NCBI GenBank assembly: GCA_029777735.1 | Contig: JAKORR010000654.1 | Coordinates: 1-7,160, forward strand | DNA from: Armatimonadota bacterium | Lineage (GTDB): Bacteria; Armatimonadota; Zipacnadia; Zipacnadales; FEN-943 | Direction of reading: 5' to 3' | Length of the DNA: 7,160 bases | In this document: piece by piece, positions 6,242 to 7,160 of the stretch | How the letters are laid out: every line of letters starts with the position of its first letter | Position numbering within the stretch: position 1 is the first letter of the stretch | Program-made: the position numbers and the translations under genes | The notes under the pieces: generated by a model | The model's database searches: none | What the model was told of the DNA's origin: nothing | Seen by the model: only the letters and a program-made list of their open reading frames with translations

Positions 6242-6751
6242 TTATTGCTCATCGCCCTCGGCCCTCTCACCCTCGCCAAGGTCCAGTGTATAGGTAACTG
6301 ACCTGGCAAGCTCCACGAAGCCGTTCTTCTCGTACACTCGCTGAGCGGGGACGTCCTGTTCCATGGTCGTAACCATCACAATCCTGGCCCCGCGCGCCTT
6401 GAGGCAGTCCAAGACAGCCCGGTTCAGGGCCGTCCCACTGCCACGACCCCGGAAGTCCGGGTCAACGCAGTTGTTGCCCACGTGACCGAGGCCCTCCTCC
6501 TCAGAGTAGAAGAAGGTTGCGTAGCCAACGATCCTTCCATCGATCTGAGCCACCAACACCCCCTCCTGATACTTCTCACACTGAGATGTAACCTCGTCGG
6601 CCTTCCAGTCACGCCAGTGCTTGGCTCCCAAGGGACCGTAGCGTTCCTCGATAAGCTGGCGAAAGGTTACGCCTTCCCAACCGCACCATGTGATATCCCA
6701 GATCGCTCTCAGGTCTTTTGCTTGCATCCGACGTATAGTGAAGTTTGCCAT
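6242..6751 (-). CDS. GNAT family N-acetyltransferase
   Basis: This is a cytoplasmic acetyl-CoA-dependent acyltransferase of the GNAT fold; the acceptor (small-molecule amine, peptide N-terminus or lysine) cannot be told. From ATG 6751 it has 169 residues, typical for a single GNAT domain. It begins ANFTIRRMQAKDLRAIW, the usual first strand and helix. Next come VLVAQIDGRIVGYATF (strands 2-4), NNCVDPDFRGRGSGTAL with the pyrophosphate-binding R-G-x-G-x-G loop (101-106), and VPAQRVYEKNGFVE, the standard motif B. The C-terminal tail is acidic. GTG 6790 would add 13 residues but has no Shine-Dalgarno and precedes the domain. ATG 6751 has an AGGGAG-type element at a rather long distance of about 12 bases. 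It is the first gene of the four-gene minus-strand operon and its stop is 17 nt before the fusion gene. Its link with the one-carbon genes is unexplained. Confidence 0.87.
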   Translation of the reverse strand: MANFTIRRMQAKDLRAIWDITWCGWEGVTFRQLIEERYGPLGAKHWRDWKADEVTSQCEKYQEGVLVAQIDGRIVGYATFFYSEEEGLGHVGNNCVDPDFRGRGSGTALNRAVLDCLKARGARIVMVTTMEQDVPAQRVYEKNGFVELARSVTYTLDLGEGERAEGDEQ

Positions 6752-6944
6752 CTCATCTGCACACTCCCTGTCGGTCGCGTACCCTTTCACGCCCGGATGC
6801 TGGCGCTCGAGAGCACCCTTGCCCGGTTGCCAGCACAGGCTGCAGAGCCTTTAGGGTCGACGATACACCAAGCAGCAGGTCTTGCTAGTGCCAAACCGAA
6901 TTGTCTTCGACTCAAAGCGGAAACGCAACAGGAGGTCTCACGCG
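6752..6944. promoter_or_regulatory. Divergent intergenic region (operon promoter region, both directions)
   Basis: This region separates the minus-strand operon from the plus-strand esterase gene, so promoters for both should lie here. No convincing -35/-10 pair was found. The best plus-strand candidate, TTGCCA (6827-6832) with TTTAGG 17 bases on, has a poor -10. Two dyads are visible: a perfect AGGCT-gcag-AGCCT (6837-6850), and an imperfect inverted repeat between CACCAAGCA and TGCTAGTG (about 6866-6890). Either could be an operator, but both are short enough to occur by chance. If the GNAT gene starts at GTG 6790 the region shrinks to 154 bp. Confidence 0.45.
6930..6936 (+). promoter_or_regulatory. 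Shine-Dalgarno (AGGAGGT) of the esterase gene
   Basis: AGGAGGT is a full anti-Shine-Dalgarno match, with eight bases between it and ATG 6945. It is the strongest ribosome binding site in the window and fixes the start of the partial esterase. Confidence 0.85.
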
Positions 6945-7160
6945 ATGACGTCAGAACAGCTCAGATCCTTCTGGGACAAGGCCCGAGCCGAGCTAGCGGA
7001 CGTACCCCTTGACGCCCAGATCCAGCCCTGGGCCAGACAGCCAGACGTTCTTGCTCAGGTCTATGACGTCACGCTCACCAGCTTGGGAGGCGTAAAGCTG
7101 CGGGCAGTCTACGCAGTGCCCTCCTGCGAAGAGACATACCCCAGGCCCGCGCTGATTACC
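6945..7160 (+). CDS. Acetyl xylan esterase / cephalosporin-C deacetylase-like alpha/beta hydrolase, N-terminal part
   Basis: Only the first 72 codons lie in the window and the frame is open at the right edge. The family (AXE1, carbohydrate esterase 7) removes acetyl groups from xylan oligosaccharides or other acetylated small molecules. The visible part matches its N-terminal region: an opening helix with LRSFWDKARAELADVPLDA (the FW...A.AEL..VPLD pattern of the family), then VYDVTLTSLGGVKLRAVYAV, equivalent to the usual V.f.s.dG.ri.gwy..P strand pair, and PRPALIT, the lead-in to the first core strand of the hydrolase. The catalytic Ser, Asp and His and the oxyanion loop lie beyond the window, so activity cannot be judged. 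No signal peptide is seen, which suits a cytoplasmic deacetylase. A more distant dienelactone-hydrolase or S9-type relative is possible. It is transcribed divergently from the minus-strand operon. Confidence 0.72.
   Translation, partial: MTSEQLRSFWDKARAELADVPLDAQIQPWARQPDVLAQVYDVTLTSLGGVKLRAVYAVPSCEETYPRPALIT

Noticed and set aside
6827..6855. TTGCCA with 17-base spacing to TTTAGG as a sigma-70 promoter
   Set aside because: The -10 fits poorly and such matches are frequent by chance; noted only as the best candidate.
6482..7012. A 176-codon plus-strand open frame crossing the GNAT gene, the intergenic region and the esterase start
   Set aside because: It overlaps two genes with family motifs and has no domain of its own.
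1..7160. A defence, CRISPR, toxin-antitoxin, mobile-element or RNA-gene system
   Set aside because: No direct-repeat array, transposase, integrase, nuclease of a defence family, tRNA or rRNA segment could be recognised on either strand.

Overview
This is a GC-rich, densely packed bacterial window with two converging gene blocks and the start of a third transcription unit. Bacterial origin rests on a canonical UvrA, clear Shine-Dalgarno sequences before several genes, and overlapping or near-overlapping operonic genes. Base composition and gene content would suit a free-living high-GC lineage such as Chloroflexota, Armatimonadota or a related soil or sediment group. Nothing in the sequence fixes the phylum, so that is only a guess.

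Positions 1-3081 (+ strand) hold the 3' part of uvrA (nucleotide excision repair), followed without real gaps by two glycosyltransferases: a family-2 GT-A enzyme and a family-4 GT-B enzyme. The pair probably builds a cell-surface or secreted glycan. The GT4 gene has no ATG, GTG or TTG start that keeps its N-terminal Rossmann strand. A CTG overlapping the stop codon of the GT2 gene, with a Shine-Dalgarno-like sequence upstream, is the best start.

Positions 3137-6751 (- strand, transcribed right to left) hold a tight four-gene operon: a GNAT acetyltransferase, a two-domain fusion of a hexulose-6-phosphate-synthase-like barrel with an RraA/HMG-aldolase-like domain, a ketopantoate-reductase (PanE/ApbA) family protein, and a single-domain methyltetrahydrofolate:corrinoid methyltransferase (AcsE-like). 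The gaps are 17 nt, 2 nt and a 1-nt overlap. Three of the four products point to one-carbon or 2-oxo-acid chemistry, and the visible active-site residues are intact. A plausible but unproven reading is that the aldolase domain releases formaldehyde or a small aldehyde from a hydroxy-2-oxo acid, the fused synthase domain captures formaldehyde on ribulose 5-phosphate, the reductase acts on a 2-oxo acid, and the methyltransferase moves methyl groups between tetrahydrofolate and a corrinoid protein encoded elsewhere.

Positions 6752-6944 are a divergent intergenic region. From 6945 to the window end (+ strand) lies the N-terminus of an acetyl-xylan-esterase/cephalosporin-C-deacetylase-like alpha/beta hydrolase with a strong Shine-Dalgarno sequence.

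No tRNA, rRNA, CRISPR array, insertion sequence or long repeat was seen. No recognisable defence or mobile system is present. The most interesting item is the C1-flavoured operon with the fused aldolase pair.
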